Shown here one piece after another: positions 1-12,631 of a stretch of 64,000 nucleotides of DNA. Where the stretch lies: the NCBI GenBank assembly GCA_023374045.1, contig CM041776.1, positions 321,867,925 to 321,931,924 on the forward strand, in the 5' to 3' direction. The notes beneath the pieces were generated by a model. It worked only from the letters and a program-made list of their open reading frames with translations, had not been told where the DNA came from and ran no database searches. The position numbers were made by a program, and so were the translations under genes. How positions within the stretch are numbered: position 1 is the first letter of the stretch; every line of letters starts with the position of its first letter. The stretch comes from Limonium bicolor (Eukaryota > Streptophyta > Magnoliopsida > Caryophyllales > Plumbaginaceae).

Positions 1-229
1 AATTAGCCTTATTAAATCATACTTGAATATTATTAAGTCTTGGTAGACTCTTTGGGTCCTAACCAAGTTCGCTCATAGCTTAGAGCATGTTTTTGCTCAA
101 ACTGTGTCTTAGTGCTTTATTGCATTTTACTATGGTTTAAATTGTTCACTGATGTTTCTAAGGCACTTTTTAGCCTTTACATACCATAGTTTGATATTTA
201 AACCACATATCAGGGTTTGGGGTATTTCA
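1..229 (-). mobile_element. Partial gypsy-type LTR, right-hand end
   Basis: The + strand ends in GGGGTATTTCA at 219-229, so on the minus strand the LTR begins TGAAATACCCC. It is cut by the window edge. Directly beyond it (230-260, minus strand) lie a G-rich polypurine tract and the codons of a typical gypsy polyprotein tail (F-E-D-E-V-L-L-R-G). That order identifies this as the start of a 3' LTR in minus orientation. The sequence resembles the right end of the solo LTR at 33021-37818, sharing the GGGGTATTTCA terminus and a 'cttagagca(t/c)gtttttgc' motif. Confidence 0.7.
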
Positions 230-425
230 ATCTACCCCCCTTAAAAGAACTTCGTCCTCGAAGTTCACATTTCCCACACATCATTAGATTAGAATACGGG
301 GATTACTTATAGCCATAAAACTTCCATAACCAAACACACTTTACATCACAACCTCGGACTTAATGGTCCGGGTAACATATTCACATCCATACATAACATA
401 ACATACTCACATGATAACCTCGGAC
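230..425 (-). mobile_element. Gypsy element internal 3' end and polypurine tract
   Basis: Read on the minus strand, 260-230 gives the end of a gypsy polyprotein followed by AAGGGGGGTAGAT, a typical polypurine tract, and then the LTR. The rest of the segment shows no chromodomain or integrase ORF, so the pol gene is missing or this is untranslated internal sequence. Near 350 and 417 there are two copies of an 'aacctcggact(t/c)aatggt' motif. Beyond about 426 the sequence switches to LTR-like DNA in the opposite orientation, so the element is broken here. Confidence 0.55.
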
Positions 426-2400
426 TCAATGGTCGGTCGGAGTAGAAATTTTGACGGTAAAGTGTTCTGGAATGGACCGACCTTGTGCAAGGTCGGTCGG
501 TAAGTTCGGTCGGACCAAAAACATGGGTTAAGGTTATGAAATGATATGTAATGATGGGGATTGATTAGTAATGATGTTATAAAGTTGTTAAGGACATGTT
601 AGGTGAGGTTTTAGACAATTAAAGTGGTTGAAAAGTGTATTGAAATGTAAAAGTAAAACAAGTTAGAAAGTGAAGTTATGTAAACTAAGTTAACGGGGAA
701 AAAGTTATAAGCATTAGACATTAAGTAATCGTGCTACCCCGATGTTAATCAAAGTACATGTAATGTTATCAGTGTTCGAGAATTGCTCGTGGAAAAGTGG
801 ACGTGGTAAAGTGGACTCCGGTGACAGGTATGGTTTTCTTGCAACCTGTGTCCTACCGGATTACACCGGCTTGTATGCCAACGTGTTTTTCTGTGTTTGC
901 CACGTTATAAGATAAATCATGAAACGAGTTTACAGTCGTTATTGTTATTGTATGTTTACGTGCCAATACCGGTAACCTCGAATGCGCTTGAAGGGCTAGC
1001 TAACCACTATTAGGTAAACGTAGGAGAACGGTATCGGTGATAACGTTTCCGACCTAAGGAACATTCTAACCACGGCTATGCGTGAGTTAGTTATGTAATG
1101 TTTGTGTGTGATGTTGGTGTGTGAATGTATGACTCTCCATTCCCTTGTGGTGTCTAACAAGACTTAACCCAATGTTGTGATTGTTTAACTAAGTTCAATG
1201 ATGAACTTCTGACAAGTGCTAACGGGGGGAGTGAGGAGTCCGGTCTGTTCCGGCCACGCGTGTGAGTATGGGGGTCGTTGTCATAGCAGGTTCGATCTCT
1301 CCGTATGTTTGGTTGTTTTTCCAATTTGGTTTCCAACCTTCCCTTTAGCTTAACCAAGGCTATTATTGACTCACGTCGGGCCACAGGGGCATACTATGTT
1401 ATGTTTGTACGGTGTGCTTGGATCACTATATCCGAGACACCTTGTGCTAAGTTATCCGTTCATTTAACGAGACGGTAACGAGTTATGTAACGAGCTTATC
1501 ATGAGACTGGCAACATTCTCTAGGCTCACCAGTGTATAAACAATGTTTGGGTCGGTTCCTAAGAGAACCATTCCCGTTATGTTATGTGATGTTGTTGTAA
1601 TGCAATTTCTATTGCGATGTATTATTGTGCACGTTGAAACGGGAAAGTTTGTTATGGTTGTTATGGGATGCATGTTATATGTTGTAAAATGTGGAGTACG
1701 TGGATCATGGATATGAATCCCAGTTTGTGATAAGAGGCGTTAAGGATAACCCGAATAACGGGTAAGTGTCGTCTATTAAGGAAGTAGCTCCATTAGAGGA
1801 GGAACACTCTAGGGATAATGAATACCATGAGTGACTTATCAAGTAAGGATGTATTATCCGTTTGTTGAGCCCATTGAGGCAAAATGTTATGTGTTGTGTG
1901 TTTACAGTTGCATGCATGATTTAAATATAATCAATCGCATGCTAAGACGACGATTAGTTGTGCGTGGCCGGTAGCATGGGGGCGGGATTACCATACCAGC
2001 AAAGGTGCTGAGCCCCTTGGGGGCCACCCTTTCTCTTCTTTTCCTATTTCAGGTACAGAGAGCTGGAAGCCGTTCGAGAGTAGAACGGGGTAGACATTGT
2101 ACATGGGTAATCATTTAAGTGTATATATACAGTAGGTGTAGTAAGACCGAAATTGTTGTCGGCATCAATTTGTAAATACTCGGTACAGTTGGAAGGCTTA
2201 TGTATGTTGGTTGTTGTTAATGAAAAGGTATAGTAATGTACAGTTGCTCGGGAATCTAGTCCATCAGACCGGTACGATGTAAATATAATAGCCTTGTTAG
2301 CCAGTGGGTGGTTAACGGCGTGTAACACCAGCGAGTTAAGTTATGTGAAGTTGTGTACTTTCCGCTGCAGAATGTTGTTATGTGTATTATTATATGGTAT
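426..2400 (+). mobile_element. Fragment related to the giant LTR at 54119-60014, opposite orientation
   Basis: On the minus strand, 2400 to 426 follows the same order as the + strand of the giant LTR starting at 54119: a GCAGCGGA motif, 'ctaacaaggc', a segment encoding '(S/A)TP(F/S)YSRT', a 'gggctcagca' motif, and finally a GGTCGGTCGG palindrome cluster (431-516). There is no clean terminus at either end, so it is a truncated, diverged copy. Short minus-strand ORFs here are not convincing genes. The relationship is judged by eye from conserved motifs, not from an alignment. Confidence 0.5.
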
Positions 2401-3716
2401 TATGAATTTAATAATAAGATTTATAAGTCAATAAATCTTGGAAAAATTTTGAGATACTCCAATTATATTAAAAGATTTTAGAAATATTTGGAACATTGAT
2501 TTAAATCATAAAAATCAATATAAAATCATAGAAACCTTAAAGCTCCTTAACCCTTGCTAGGGTTGACTTTTGAGAATGGTCAAACCAACCCATGAAACAT
2601 ATACCAAAAAAACATTGTGGAAGACCAAGAATATTGATAATAAGAACGTTAAAAATGGATCATCCTAGCTCAAGATATGATCTAGGGAAGTTTACAGCCA
2701 AATTTTTGAAGTTTGCTGACATGGCTAGGGTTTTCTGAATCAGCCACGTGCCTCGGGAATCGTGCCAAGCCAGTTAGCCAGTTTCTACAAAATCGGCTAA
2801 GTACAGAATTTTCAGAACGTTGAGCAAACTTTAGACTCCTATTTCACAGCCATAACTCCACATTTTTGGGAGCCTTCTTTTTTATTAAACCCTTTTAAAA
2901 CCCTACATTCGAACCATTACTCCCACTTGACCTAATTCTCCCCACATTCGTCACAAAATCATGCTCAAGTTGCCTCCCTGAGAATCTGCAACCCAGAAAT
3001 CTAGTAAGGAAGGTAAAACTTTGCTCAACCCTATCTTCTTCATTCGTGCATGAAAATTCACGAAACATAGCTTGTTTTCTTAATCTTTAACTGCTCTACA
3101 ACTCTTCTTAAGGAAACCAAGGCTGATTCTCAATCGTTTGGAAGTTTTAGGCGTCTAAAGTCCCCAACTCGATCTGGTGGTGTTCTTGCCCAGAAAATTT
3201 CCAGAATCGACTAGGTAAACCCAGATCTTGTGAGATCTATAACTTTCTCCCTAGTCTATGGTTTTCAGTGATTCTTTCACTCGCATTTAGAGTTACATAT
3301 CTAGTTTAAATTGTGGTAGATTTCATGGATCGAGTCGCTCTCAGTTGGCACGAGTTGATCCGTGAAGTGGCCTACTTGAACTTCACATAAAATCTTAAAT
3401 TTTCTGGAAAACTCAAGGTATAAACCCAAATCTTTTGACTCAGATTTCTTTGCGTGTGTTACGAGTTAGATCAATCCTTTCTGTCATCTTATAGAGCCAT
3501 ATGTCCTCTATTGATTGAGCCCAAAACCATAGTCTGACTCGATCTACACTATGTTTTATAGATTCTCAAAGTTCGACACTCACTCGGAAAGTCGAGAGCT
3601 TTCCAGAAAATCGAATCAGATTTCCTTGCCGACGCATTTCTGGTACGTTTTCGATCAAATTCCATCGATGTTGACACTCGTTTTTACATTACCGATCATA
3701 CCCACCTGTTAATTTG
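2401..3716. other. Intergenic or decayed TE sequence, no gene seen
   Basis: This AT-rich stretch has no ORF with recognisable domains on either strand, and I see no terminal repeats or target duplications. By position it may be more of the broken LTR element to its left, but nothing in the sequence proves it. Confidence 0.5.
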
Positions 3717-3725
3717 ACCTATAAC

Positions 3726-4736
3726 TATACCTAGCAAAAGTAACCCGCACCTGAAAAACTGAACCAAACCAATCTGATCCGAATACGAATCTCAACCGAA
3801 AACTATAACTTAAAAAATGACCCGAAATCTGAAATAAACCGACCCGGACCAAACCAAACCGTATTATTGTAAAACCGAAAGTAAACCACAATCCACAATC
3901 ATCCAAACCGAAGTCATCCAAACCAAAATAAACTGAACCAAAGTCACCCATAACCCGACGATGACCCAAAATCCGAAGTGACCCGAACCGAAACCAACTG
4001 AAAGCCAGCCGAACTGAACTCGAACCGAAGTCAGTGTGACCCGAAAAAATATATCCGATGTGACCCGAAAGAATACATCACATTAATTATAGGAGACAAT
4101 GAGAATAAAACAGAATGTTTATACCCGATATCTAGTTTAAATACAAATCGGTATTTAGCATTAGTATCATACAACACTAAACAATGCCTCAAAATACTAC
4201 CATTGTACCAAAAACTCTAGTACCATAACAATAAAATACCGAACAATGTTTACAATCAAGTATCATAAGGTTAGGATAAGTTCAAAGTTAGTCACTAAAG
4301 TATAACATGATGAAAATTATAATTATTTGTTTAAATTAATCTTTTATATACATTTATACTTGTTAAGATTGATTGAAGTTAAATTTGCATATCATGATTA
4401 TTGAGTTGCTGGATTCTATAATGGCAAACAAATTTAACCGATTAATTGACCCGAATTTGAACCATAACCCGAAAAAACCGAATAAACCAGAGGCTAACCC
4501 GAATCAAAAGTTACCTGACCCGAAGTCACCCTAACCGAAAGTCATCCAAACCGAAAATCACCCAAACCAATCCAAACCGACCCAAAATTTTAACAAATCG
4601 AACTCAACCCGAACAAATCGCATTTAACCGACCCGATCCAACCTGAACCAAATATTGAACGATTTGAAATCAACCCGAACCGAACCAAACTGAACTGAAC
4701 CAAACCCGAACCAATTGACCCAAACTGCCACCTCTA
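3726..4736. mobile_element. hAT-like non-autonomous element rich in CCGAACC-type words
   Basis: The segment is flanked by an identical 'acctataac' (3717-3725 and 4736-4744), whose last 8 bp fit the 8-bp target duplication of hAT elements. The right end read backwards starts TAGAGGTGGCAG, a common plant hAT terminus. The left end TATACCTAGCA matches it only in part. The interior is dominated by degenerate repeats of accgaacc, gacccg and aaccaaac, common in plant non-autonomous hATs. No transposase is present. A different low-complexity element with a chance flanking repeat remains possible. Confidence 0.5.
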
Positions 4737-4744
4737 CCTATAAC

Positions 4745-5190
4745 GCACTATATTGAGAGAATTTGTCGAATTTGAACCCGAACTGGTATGAACGCTAATT
4801 CTATTTGAACCCAAAATCGAAATCGCAGCGCCTTGCATTATAAATCGTGAAATCGGTACCATTAGAATCGTTGTGAAGTTTCGAATCGAACAAAACAAGA
4901 ATCACTGAATTTCGTTTTGTAGATTGTGAGAAATCAATGAAATCTCATTCGGGAGATGGTTAAGGCTGGATGATGAACTCGCGTAATCTTGACCGTCCGA
5001 TCGTGGTTAATGAAAATGAACGGCTGAGATTATAACGTAGAAGATTAGTAAATGCTTAAGTTAGTATAAATTACAGAATAATACTCTAACTTGCTAGATT
5101 TATTTAATGACCTTCCCTAATGTATTTTGACACGAAATTTTAGCCATAGATTCCTTATAAAATCTAGTCTATTTTCATGTAAATTAATAT
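4745..5190. other. Intergenic, nothing recognised
   Basis: AT-rich DNA between the hAT-like element and the MULE remnant. No ORF, repeat array or transposon terminus was found. Confidence 0.4.
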
Positions 5191-5191
5191 A

Positions 5192-5640
5192 GGTTTTGTG
5201 TTTTTAAAAATTTGCAAGTTAAGTATTAAGGGTGGTTTTAAAGATTATATCAAGCCACTATGGCTTCATGTTGTTGAAATCAAGAAGGTGAATGCAAATA
5301 ACTCGGTTTATCTTCGCTTGTATAAAGGAATCCGTGTATTTGAAAGCATCTACATCAGCTTTAACACTCTGAAACAAGGATGAAAGGCTGGTTGCAGACC
5401 TGTCCTAGGACTTGACGGATGCTTTGAAGGGTGTTTTCAAGGGCCAAATCTTGTTAGCTGTGGTAATGGATGGAAACAACCAAATGTATCAGTTGCTTGG
5501 GCTGTGGTTCCAAGAGAAACAAAAGCAACTTGGACTTGGTTTCTACAATGTTTGATTACTGATCTAGGTCTTAATCATGGGCATGACTTGACTTTGATAA
5601 GAGACAAGCAAAAAAAGTAACATTATTTAATCTCTTTTTA
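5192..5640 (+). pseudogene. MULE (MuDR-type) transposase remnant
   Basis: Conceptual translation across shifted frames gives the signature of the MULE transposase catalytic region: a GCRPVLGLDGCF block at about 5393-5430, then ILLAVVMDGNNQMYQ (5448-5495), an AWAVVPRETKATWTWF-like block (5495-5550) and a DLxLxHGHDLTLIRDKQK tail (5555-5617). These match the 'G-L-D-G-C-F-x-K-G' and 'D-G-N-N-Q-M-Y' motifs of plant MuDR-like transposases, where the first Asp is catalytic. The 61-residue open frame at 5198-5383 is the segment just before it. Frameshifts and stops show the copy is dead, and no flanking long terminal inverted repeats were found. Confidence 0.7.
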
Positions 5641-6896
5641 AATACTTATTTTTATTGTACATGCCTCCTCATATATCTTATAGTATTGATACTTTTTTTT
5701 ATTATTTTCACTCATCCAGGGATTGATACATGCAACATTACAACTACAAACAACTTACCTGATGCCGGATGCATATTTATGCTAGACACATGTATGCAAA
5801 TTCTAGGAGATAATTTGGTGGTTTACAGTATAAATCTCATTTTTGGTCAATTGAGAATGCAACTACCCAAAACTTGTATGAGGATAGGTAAATGAATTGA
5901 TAATGTTTGATCCTAGAGCAGCAGATGATTAGAAGGTAGAGACCCAACTTAATGGTGTGAAACATGGCGTAGCTTGAATAGTGGTTGTGTCTGTGTTATA
6001 AAAAATATTATTGAGGTTTGGAATGGAAAATAGAAAGAATGAGACTTACTCAATGGAAGTAGTAATAATCCAACATCTGCTGCATATTAAGTATACGACG
6101 TGACAATATTAATATAGGTAACCATACAGGTAAGCATAGATCAATATAAAATATGACGAAGTTATTGTTTGGGGGTCCACAGTCAAGTAACCCTAACTTC
6201 GGGAGGGTTGAAAATTATACTGATAACTACAATGAGAATATTTGTATTATTGCCAAAACTCAAGGGATTATCAGTAATTTACTCTAAATATTTAGTACTT
6301 ATTGATAGTCCTAGAAACCTATAATTAATAAGGGGGTGTTTCTTTCAAGCAAGAGAAACAAACTTGAATTGGGAAAGAGAATAGAGATGAATGAAAAAGA
6401 ATTCCCTTTGAGAAATGAAATAAATAATCGGTCAATGGTTAATAACTACTGAGTACCGGTCAAAGTTCATTAATTACTGATCAACATTCACTAATTAACG
6501 ATCAACATTCACCAGCCACCGTTTAGTAGTCATAAGTCATCGCTCAATGATCATATATCGCCGGTTAAGATGTAGTAAGAAAAGGGGATCCTATTACCTT
6601 ATAGAAGGTGGGGAATCAAGATTGAGCATTTTAGATAATCTTATCCTTATTCCTTTCATGAAAATAAAAAAAAACTAACAAAAAAAAACACAAAATAAAC
6701 AGGGGAATCATCCATTAGCCAAAACAAACACGCATAATTATTCTATATGTGGAACGTGGGTTTGTTTTCTCCGATACATCCACTCCACGTATGCCGACCA
6801 TATCTAAACTGTGGGTAAGGGTGACTAATCAGCGTTGTGGACCTTGTGGTACAGTTATGGGGGATGCGAAACGACTCTAGTAGAATCTTCATCCGA
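5641..6896. other. Intergenic region and TIC32-like gene upstream region
   Basis: AT-rich sequence without a convincing gene. It contains several short ORFs lacking any motif, and near 6425-6560 a run of short degenerate repeats around 'ggtcaa' and 'attaac'. The last few hundred bases should contain the promoter and 5'UTR of the SDR gene, but no TATA box is clear enough to call. Confidence 0.4.
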
Positions 6897-9718
6897 ATGG
6901 CTTGGTGGGTGCAGAGAAGAAAAGGTCCATCAGGGTTCGCGGGGAGTTCAACAGCCGAGCAAGTAACCGAAGGGAAAGATGGGACTGGTCTCACCGCTGT
7001 TGTCACAGGTATCCCGGACCTGCTCCATCTACCCATTCTTGTCATTTGGCAATTTGTGTTAAATGGCATGCCAAACAAACCCGTATCTGGTAGTTGGTCA
7101 CGACTAACCCCTTGCTCTCCCCGGATCTTCTCCCCGTTTTTGAGTTTTGGGTTGCTACAACATGAGCTTCTGATGCAGAAACTAGAATAGTAAAATGCAT
7201 GATTGGTGTTCGATGAAATGTCTCTGACGCACAAGAACTATAATATTATTCTCTTTGTTTAGTGCATGTTGCTTTTTTATTATCAGTTCCGTTGATCCTT
7301 CACTGCAATGGAAAGTTCATTATTATATGTAGTAACTGTGGACTCTGTAGTCTGTGTCGTATAGTTTGCCGTTTTCCCATTTCTTCCATTAATATGTCCA
7401 TTGTACTATCAGATACTAAACATTTCAATTCTGCACACTGATGACTGGTATCAAGTCATACAGCTGCACATGCTGCTTTTACCAATGTTGTTGATTCCAT
7501 GATTCAAATCACACATGGCAGTATACTAGGCCCTCTAATTCTTTGAGGGGTATCTTAAAGATTCGCAATACTAGGACGACGTTTCAAATATCATGCATGG
7601 GTTACTGGACTTGCCAATTACTTTTATGGCTGTTCTTTCTAGACCTCGTAAGCACTACTTTTACCTCAGGGGCAACAAGTGGAATTGGGGCCGAGACTGC
7701 TCGAGTACTTGCTCTCCGCGGTGTCCATGTTGTGATGGGAATCAGGAACGTTGTCGCTGGGAATAAAGTGAAGAAAGAAATTACAACTGCTATACCGTCT
7801 GCTAAAGTAGATACTATGGTGCTGGACGTCAGTTCTATTTCATCTGTACGTAAGTTTGCTTCCGAGTTCAAGTCGCTTGGCCTGCCACTAAACATACTCA
7901 TGTAAGTGCCTTGCCTTCCCGTACGTCATGGTGTTAATTTGATAATGGTCTGTTCTCTAAACATGAATAGACTAGCTTAACAGCATAATTAATGTGACCT
8001 TGACTTAATTTCTTGAAGCTCTTATTTCTAAAGAAATAACATCTAAACTTTAAAAAGTTGCTTGAATTATAGAATTGTACATTAACCATACTGTTTTTCA
8101 TTTATGTGTAGAGAGGGCGTTTGAAAGTCTCATCTGATATATGATCTCAGCGACAAGCTATCTCATTGTGTGAAAATCCTAAAATAAGCAGTAAATTCAA
8201 TCTTGTTCCTTTGCAAGTAATAATGCAGGAATCATGGCGACACCATTTACACTTTCTAAGGACAACATTGAGCTGCAATTTGCTACAAATCACTTGGGTG
8301 AGTCATATGTGCTTTGTTTGACAATTGGCATTTGAGCGGATGCAGAAGACAGGAGGGAGAAATGATGACAGCTTCTATTATTTTGCTTGCTGAGCTTAAA
8401 ACTACTAACCATCTTTAGAAATGTAAACTCATCCCTTTAATAGGTCATTTTCTCTTGACAAATCTACTATTGGAGACCATGAAAAGGACCGCAAACCAAT
8501 GCGGAAAAGAAGGAAGGATTGTCAATGTCTCCTCTAGACGTCACCAGTTTTCTTATCCTGAAGGCATTCGCTTTGAAAAGCTCAATGATCCGGCAGGGTA
8601 ATATAACATGGCAGCATTTCTGAAATTCCTTTGAAATCGATCTTTAAAAGGTCTTTTTTTGCTTTTTTATTGTTTGATCTAGTTATAATACTCTCCTTTC
8701 ACTGATGCAAATTGTACTGACAAGATGTAGGTGGTTTACCACTGTAGTTCTTGAATGGAAGGTAGTATATCAAACTTTGGTAGAAAACCAATAGACATTA
8801 GTTGCTGTTTCTAAGAAGTTTTGTTGGTAATCTTTGCAGCTATAACAGGCTATCTGCTTATGGCCAGTCTAAGCTAGCTAATATTCTTCATTCTAACGAG
8901 CTTGCTAGGCGGCTCAAGGTGTGCTTATCATGTACTATATACTTTGGGAAAACATAGAACTGATTGCAAGGAACTGCAAGTTCCCATTGATAGATGGTTT
9001 GCGTTTATTGCAGGAAGATGGGGTGGAGAATGTGACTGTTAATTCAGTTCATCCTGGGGCTATCCTTACTAATCTTTTTCGGCATCACAACCTTATATAT
9101 GGTGAAACCTTTTTTTTACCTATCTTTGTATCTAAAAGGATGTTTTCTTATGTTTTTGGTGTCATCTGTTCTAACCAAGGAGGGACTGTCCGGCTTGTGG
9201 ATAAAACAATGAGAGGATGCTGATATACTTCCTGGTCGTTGTGTTTATGATGTTTAATGGGACGTGTAGACTAAAATCACTGTTTCCATATGGGTGCAGG
9301 CCTGGTTAATCTTTTGGGCAAGTACATTATCAAAGACGTGCAGCAGGTAATGTAGCAGCTTCATCCTTTGCTTAGTTGTTTTGAATTGATGAAGTGTTGA
9401 GACCTTAAATCTCTCGATACTAACCACCCTGCGGTCCTTTTGGACCTTTTCTCATCCTAAGAAACATTTTTTCAGTTTGTGACACGACAACACTTTTGAA
9501 CCAGGAGTATCGGTGACTTTTTAGTAAGTTTGTTGTTATACTTAATGTAGGGTGCCGCTACAATATGCTATGTGGCTTTGCATCCTCAAGTTAAGGGCAT
9601 CAGTGGTCAGTATTTCGTGGACTCTAATATTGCGGAAGCCAGCCCTAAGGCTAACGATAGAGAACTCGCCAGGGAATTATGGGCAACAAGTATCGCACTA
9701 TCATCTGATGACCTATGA
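6897..9718 (+). CDS. TIC32-like: Short-chain dehydrogenase/reductase, TIC32-like
   Basis: Eight exons: 6897-7008, 7670-7901, 8218-8297, 8444-8597, 8840-8918, 9014-9101, 9300-9346 and 9551-9718. All have GT/AG introns and matching phases, and give about 319 residues. Visible motifs are the plant TIC32-type N-terminus (KGPSGF..STAEQVT), the NAD(P)-binding TGATSGIG split by intron 1, NNAGIM, NVSS and the catalytic YGQSK (Y..xK). TIC32 in the family is an NADPH-dependent dehydrogenase at the inner envelope of chloroplasts that binds calmodulin and regulates import. Close paralogues are general retinol-dehydrogenase-like SDRs, so the exact member is inferred. I chose Met at 6897 because family members start just before W-x-x-x-x-K-G; an in-frame ATG at 6837 would add 20 residues. 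This reading frame is uninterrupted, unlike three other genes in the window. Confidence 0.9.
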
Positions 9719-11515
9719 CACTTTCTGCGTTGCTCTTTGTAAGTAGCGTTTTACGGGGATGAGCAAAATGCTTCTGATGAAAGTATTGTTAAAAGTATTT
9801 GAGTCAGGCTAAAGCTATCATTTACTTTGACAGAAAAAGAGATCAACTAGTCGGTAAGTGCAATGTAGTTTCGATAGAAGAGTTCCAAGATCATTACAGG
9901 TAAAACGTATATGAAATGTCACTAAAATAATATAAATACTAACTTTGTATGTAAAGGGATATAGCTGCCGATCTATACCGGGACACGTTTCACTAGTTTC
10001 TCTACATGTATGATGATGTGTGCATCGATGCAATCAATTATCTTAGGATATATGACAAGAAACAACACTATTGCTTTGGAATGACTTATCATTGCCTCAT
10101 GATGGAGGTTGACTTAGGTAGACTTTTGTAGTGACACAAAAGCAACATGACTCTATTTGATAATTACGGAAGTAAAACATATGAACAGAGTTTAAGTGAA
10201 AATTTCTCTTATTGATATGTAAATTAATATTGAGAAATCGTGGACAGACAAAGTCTGTGAATACACTCACTCACAACAACTAATGAATTGATTTATTTGC
10301 TATAAAGCTTCGACAGTGTTTATCTCTTCTAAGATATTATCTTGTTTTTAAGGCTCTACTAGTATGTTAGAATGCGTGAGATGTAATGAAAAGGTCTTGG
10401 GCTTATAAATATATAATACAATCCCGAGTGACCGTTACAAACTAACTTCCTACAATCGTGGCTTCTCGAGACTGGGAAAGTCCTAGGGCCTCAATTCTTG
10501 GAACTGCTATCAATGTTGCAGGCTTGAGTAAAAAATCGTGGCCATGTTTCCTGCTACGATGAAGCTAGCCAATGTTCTTTTGACTTTCTTGTAGGCTGGT
10601 AATCATTGTCAGATTGAGTCTGGTAGGTAGGTAGACTATCTGAAATTCGTTCTCTTTTGGTTGCTCTATTCTGCTTTAGGCTCTGGCTAGCAATAGCTAG
10701 ACTCTAGCTATATTCAGCAGAACTCAAATTGCTATCAAGTTGTGTCTTTTGCTTTTTTATTTTCCGCAAGGATAGCCAGGATTGTTGGGTTATGTTTTCT
10801 CGCAGGACTTCTAGGCACTAGGGGTGATGTCGCTCTCGCTACAGAGCTTTCATGAGAGAACATGGAAGAACGAGTACATTGGCTGGAAGTGGAATCAAGT
10901 GCAACTTTAACACTTGGCTATATGCTTAGAAGAAGAAGCTAGTATTTTTTTTGTTTGTTTGAACAAAACAGAAGCTGATCTTGATTATGCTCGAGGTTGA
11001 CAAAAACCCTTATACTTTATTTATAGATATTTAGACACCCCTCTTTAATAGGTTTCTTCTTTGCTTCTTTAGATGGTGATTTTACTTTCTTTCCTCTAGG
11101 ATCTTTTGAGGTGGGGATGGAAAATATATAAATCACCAATCAAACTTTGATAACTTGTTAAAACAAATCTGTAAAAATCTAAAAAAAACTCACATTATTG
11201 TTGAGTATTATATGCATAGACCATAAAAGTATATTAGTTTATATGTATGCATTTCACAAAAGAGTTCATATGTATATAGAATCCCGGTATGCTTGTGTGT
11301 GTGTTTTTTTTTTTTTTTTTTTTTGCAAAAGCGGTATGTTTGTGTTTAATGTTACTTTTGCATAGCATATCTCGATATCATCTAACATTGGTCTAATTTA
11401 TTTTCAACTAATAGTCACTTACCACGACTTAAATCAATTGCTTTGGGCATCAAAATAAAATAACTAGATTTATTGTGTTACTCTATTACTCCCACCTTCC
11501 AGTTTACTATTTGGA
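9719..11515. other. Intergenic, includes SDR 3'UTR; no gene seen
   Basis: No ORF with recognisable domains. There is a long poly-T run at about 11309-11324 and general AT richness. The proximal 200-300 bp probably hold the SDR 3'UTR, but no polyadenylation signal stands out. Confidence 0.4.
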
Positions 11516-11673
11516 TATGTCGTTTGACTTCAATATTTAACATATAAGATAATATATTTTTATAAATCTATGTTTTACAATAGAATCTTTATGTGAAAAA
11601 CTATATATTATATCATTTAATTTTTAAAAATTATTTTATCTTATATGTTTAATATTGAAGTGAAAAACGTGAC
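11516..11673. mobile_element. Foldback MITE-like inverted repeat
   Basis: The left arm (about 11520-11560, 'gacttcaatattta' then 'acatataagataata') is repeated in inverse at about 11630-11670 ('attttatcttatatgt', 'ttaatattgaagtga'). The centre is very AT-rich. It is about 160 bp long and flanked on the left by 'tactcccacctt', reminiscent of Stowaway-type ends (CTCCCTCC). Exact termini and a TA duplication are not certain. Confidence 0.5.
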
Positions 11674-11862
11674 AAAAACCAAAGTAGTATCAATTAGTCA
11701 GCCAAGTGAGGACCACATAATTGATAAAACCTTCCCCCAATGTCAGAACAAAGTGTAAAACTAGTGTACGATCTGAAGTGATGGTGGTGACTGGGGTAAA
11801 GACTTGTCCAAACGCTACACCTCAAGTTCAACATCTGGGTTTTGAGCTGGCTTCTGATATAC

Positions 11863-11880
11863 GGCCCAATCACAGGCCCA
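11863..11880 (+). promoter_or_regulatory. Paired GGCCCA (Site II-type) elements
   Basis: Two GGCCCA words lie 12 bp apart (11863-11868 and 11875-11880) in the presumed promoter of the CHCH gene, followed by 'cacccaat'. Site II elements (TGGGCC/GGCCCA), bound by TCP factors, are enriched in promoters of nuclear genes for mitochondrial and ribosomal proteins. That fits a mitochondrial CHCH product. Confidence 0.55.
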
Positions 11881-12631
11881 ATCACCCAATAATCTTGTCG
11901 CCTAAAATTCTGGCTGAATCGGTCCCCTTCATTTCGCGAGTGAACGACTTCTGCCTTCGGTCTTCGAGATTCGGCGGGCTCTTTAGGAGGAGAGTGCAAA
12001 CGTTTGATCTAGGAGCCAAGCTTCGTTTTCGGAGCTGTATATCTTTGTCTCAGTTTCGACCCGTGCCTGCGGAATCCTGGTGACAGAGGTGAGTTACAAT
12101 CATTTTTTCTCCCCGGAAGTTCCTGTGTATCTATCTTTCAATTGTTCAACATGTCGTATTAGATTAATCATATGTTTAAATGCTTTTGTTCACTTTATGA
12201 AAATTTATCTGATTCGAATTATGCTCGTGTGTTTTGATTCAGTCTTTTCATTGAATTATTAGCTTAGACGCACTTATGATGATCGTTCAGATGAAAAAGG
12301 ATGGGATTTTCTCTTTTATCTGAAACCAGCAAGTCCACAACATTAGAGAATGTAGGTTCCTTTAGAGTTACGACATGTGTTCAATAATTTTTACCCCCAA
12401 AGCTCAGTGGGTTTCTCTGTGAGAGACAGCAGTGGTGTATAATCAGTGAGTCAATTGTGCAAGAATGCCTGATAGTTGTCGTGTGATGTTTTTGTATTGC
12501 CCCTCGATATGCTTTTACAAGAGAGTATTTATTTGCAATAATAAAAAGCTATTGTTTGAGTTCAGCATTAGCAGTTCTGTATATGATTACTCATCTCTTC
12601 TGTTTCTTTTTGCATATAGGCTCAGGGCCAA

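Noticed and set aside
3709..3969. 86-codon minus-strand ORF rich in F/G/L
   Set aside because: Produced by the CCGAACC-type repeats of the hAT-like element.
6743..7234. 163-codon minus-strand ORF
   Set aside because: It is the antisense shadow of exon 1 of the TIC32-like gene, whose sense frame has strong family motifs.
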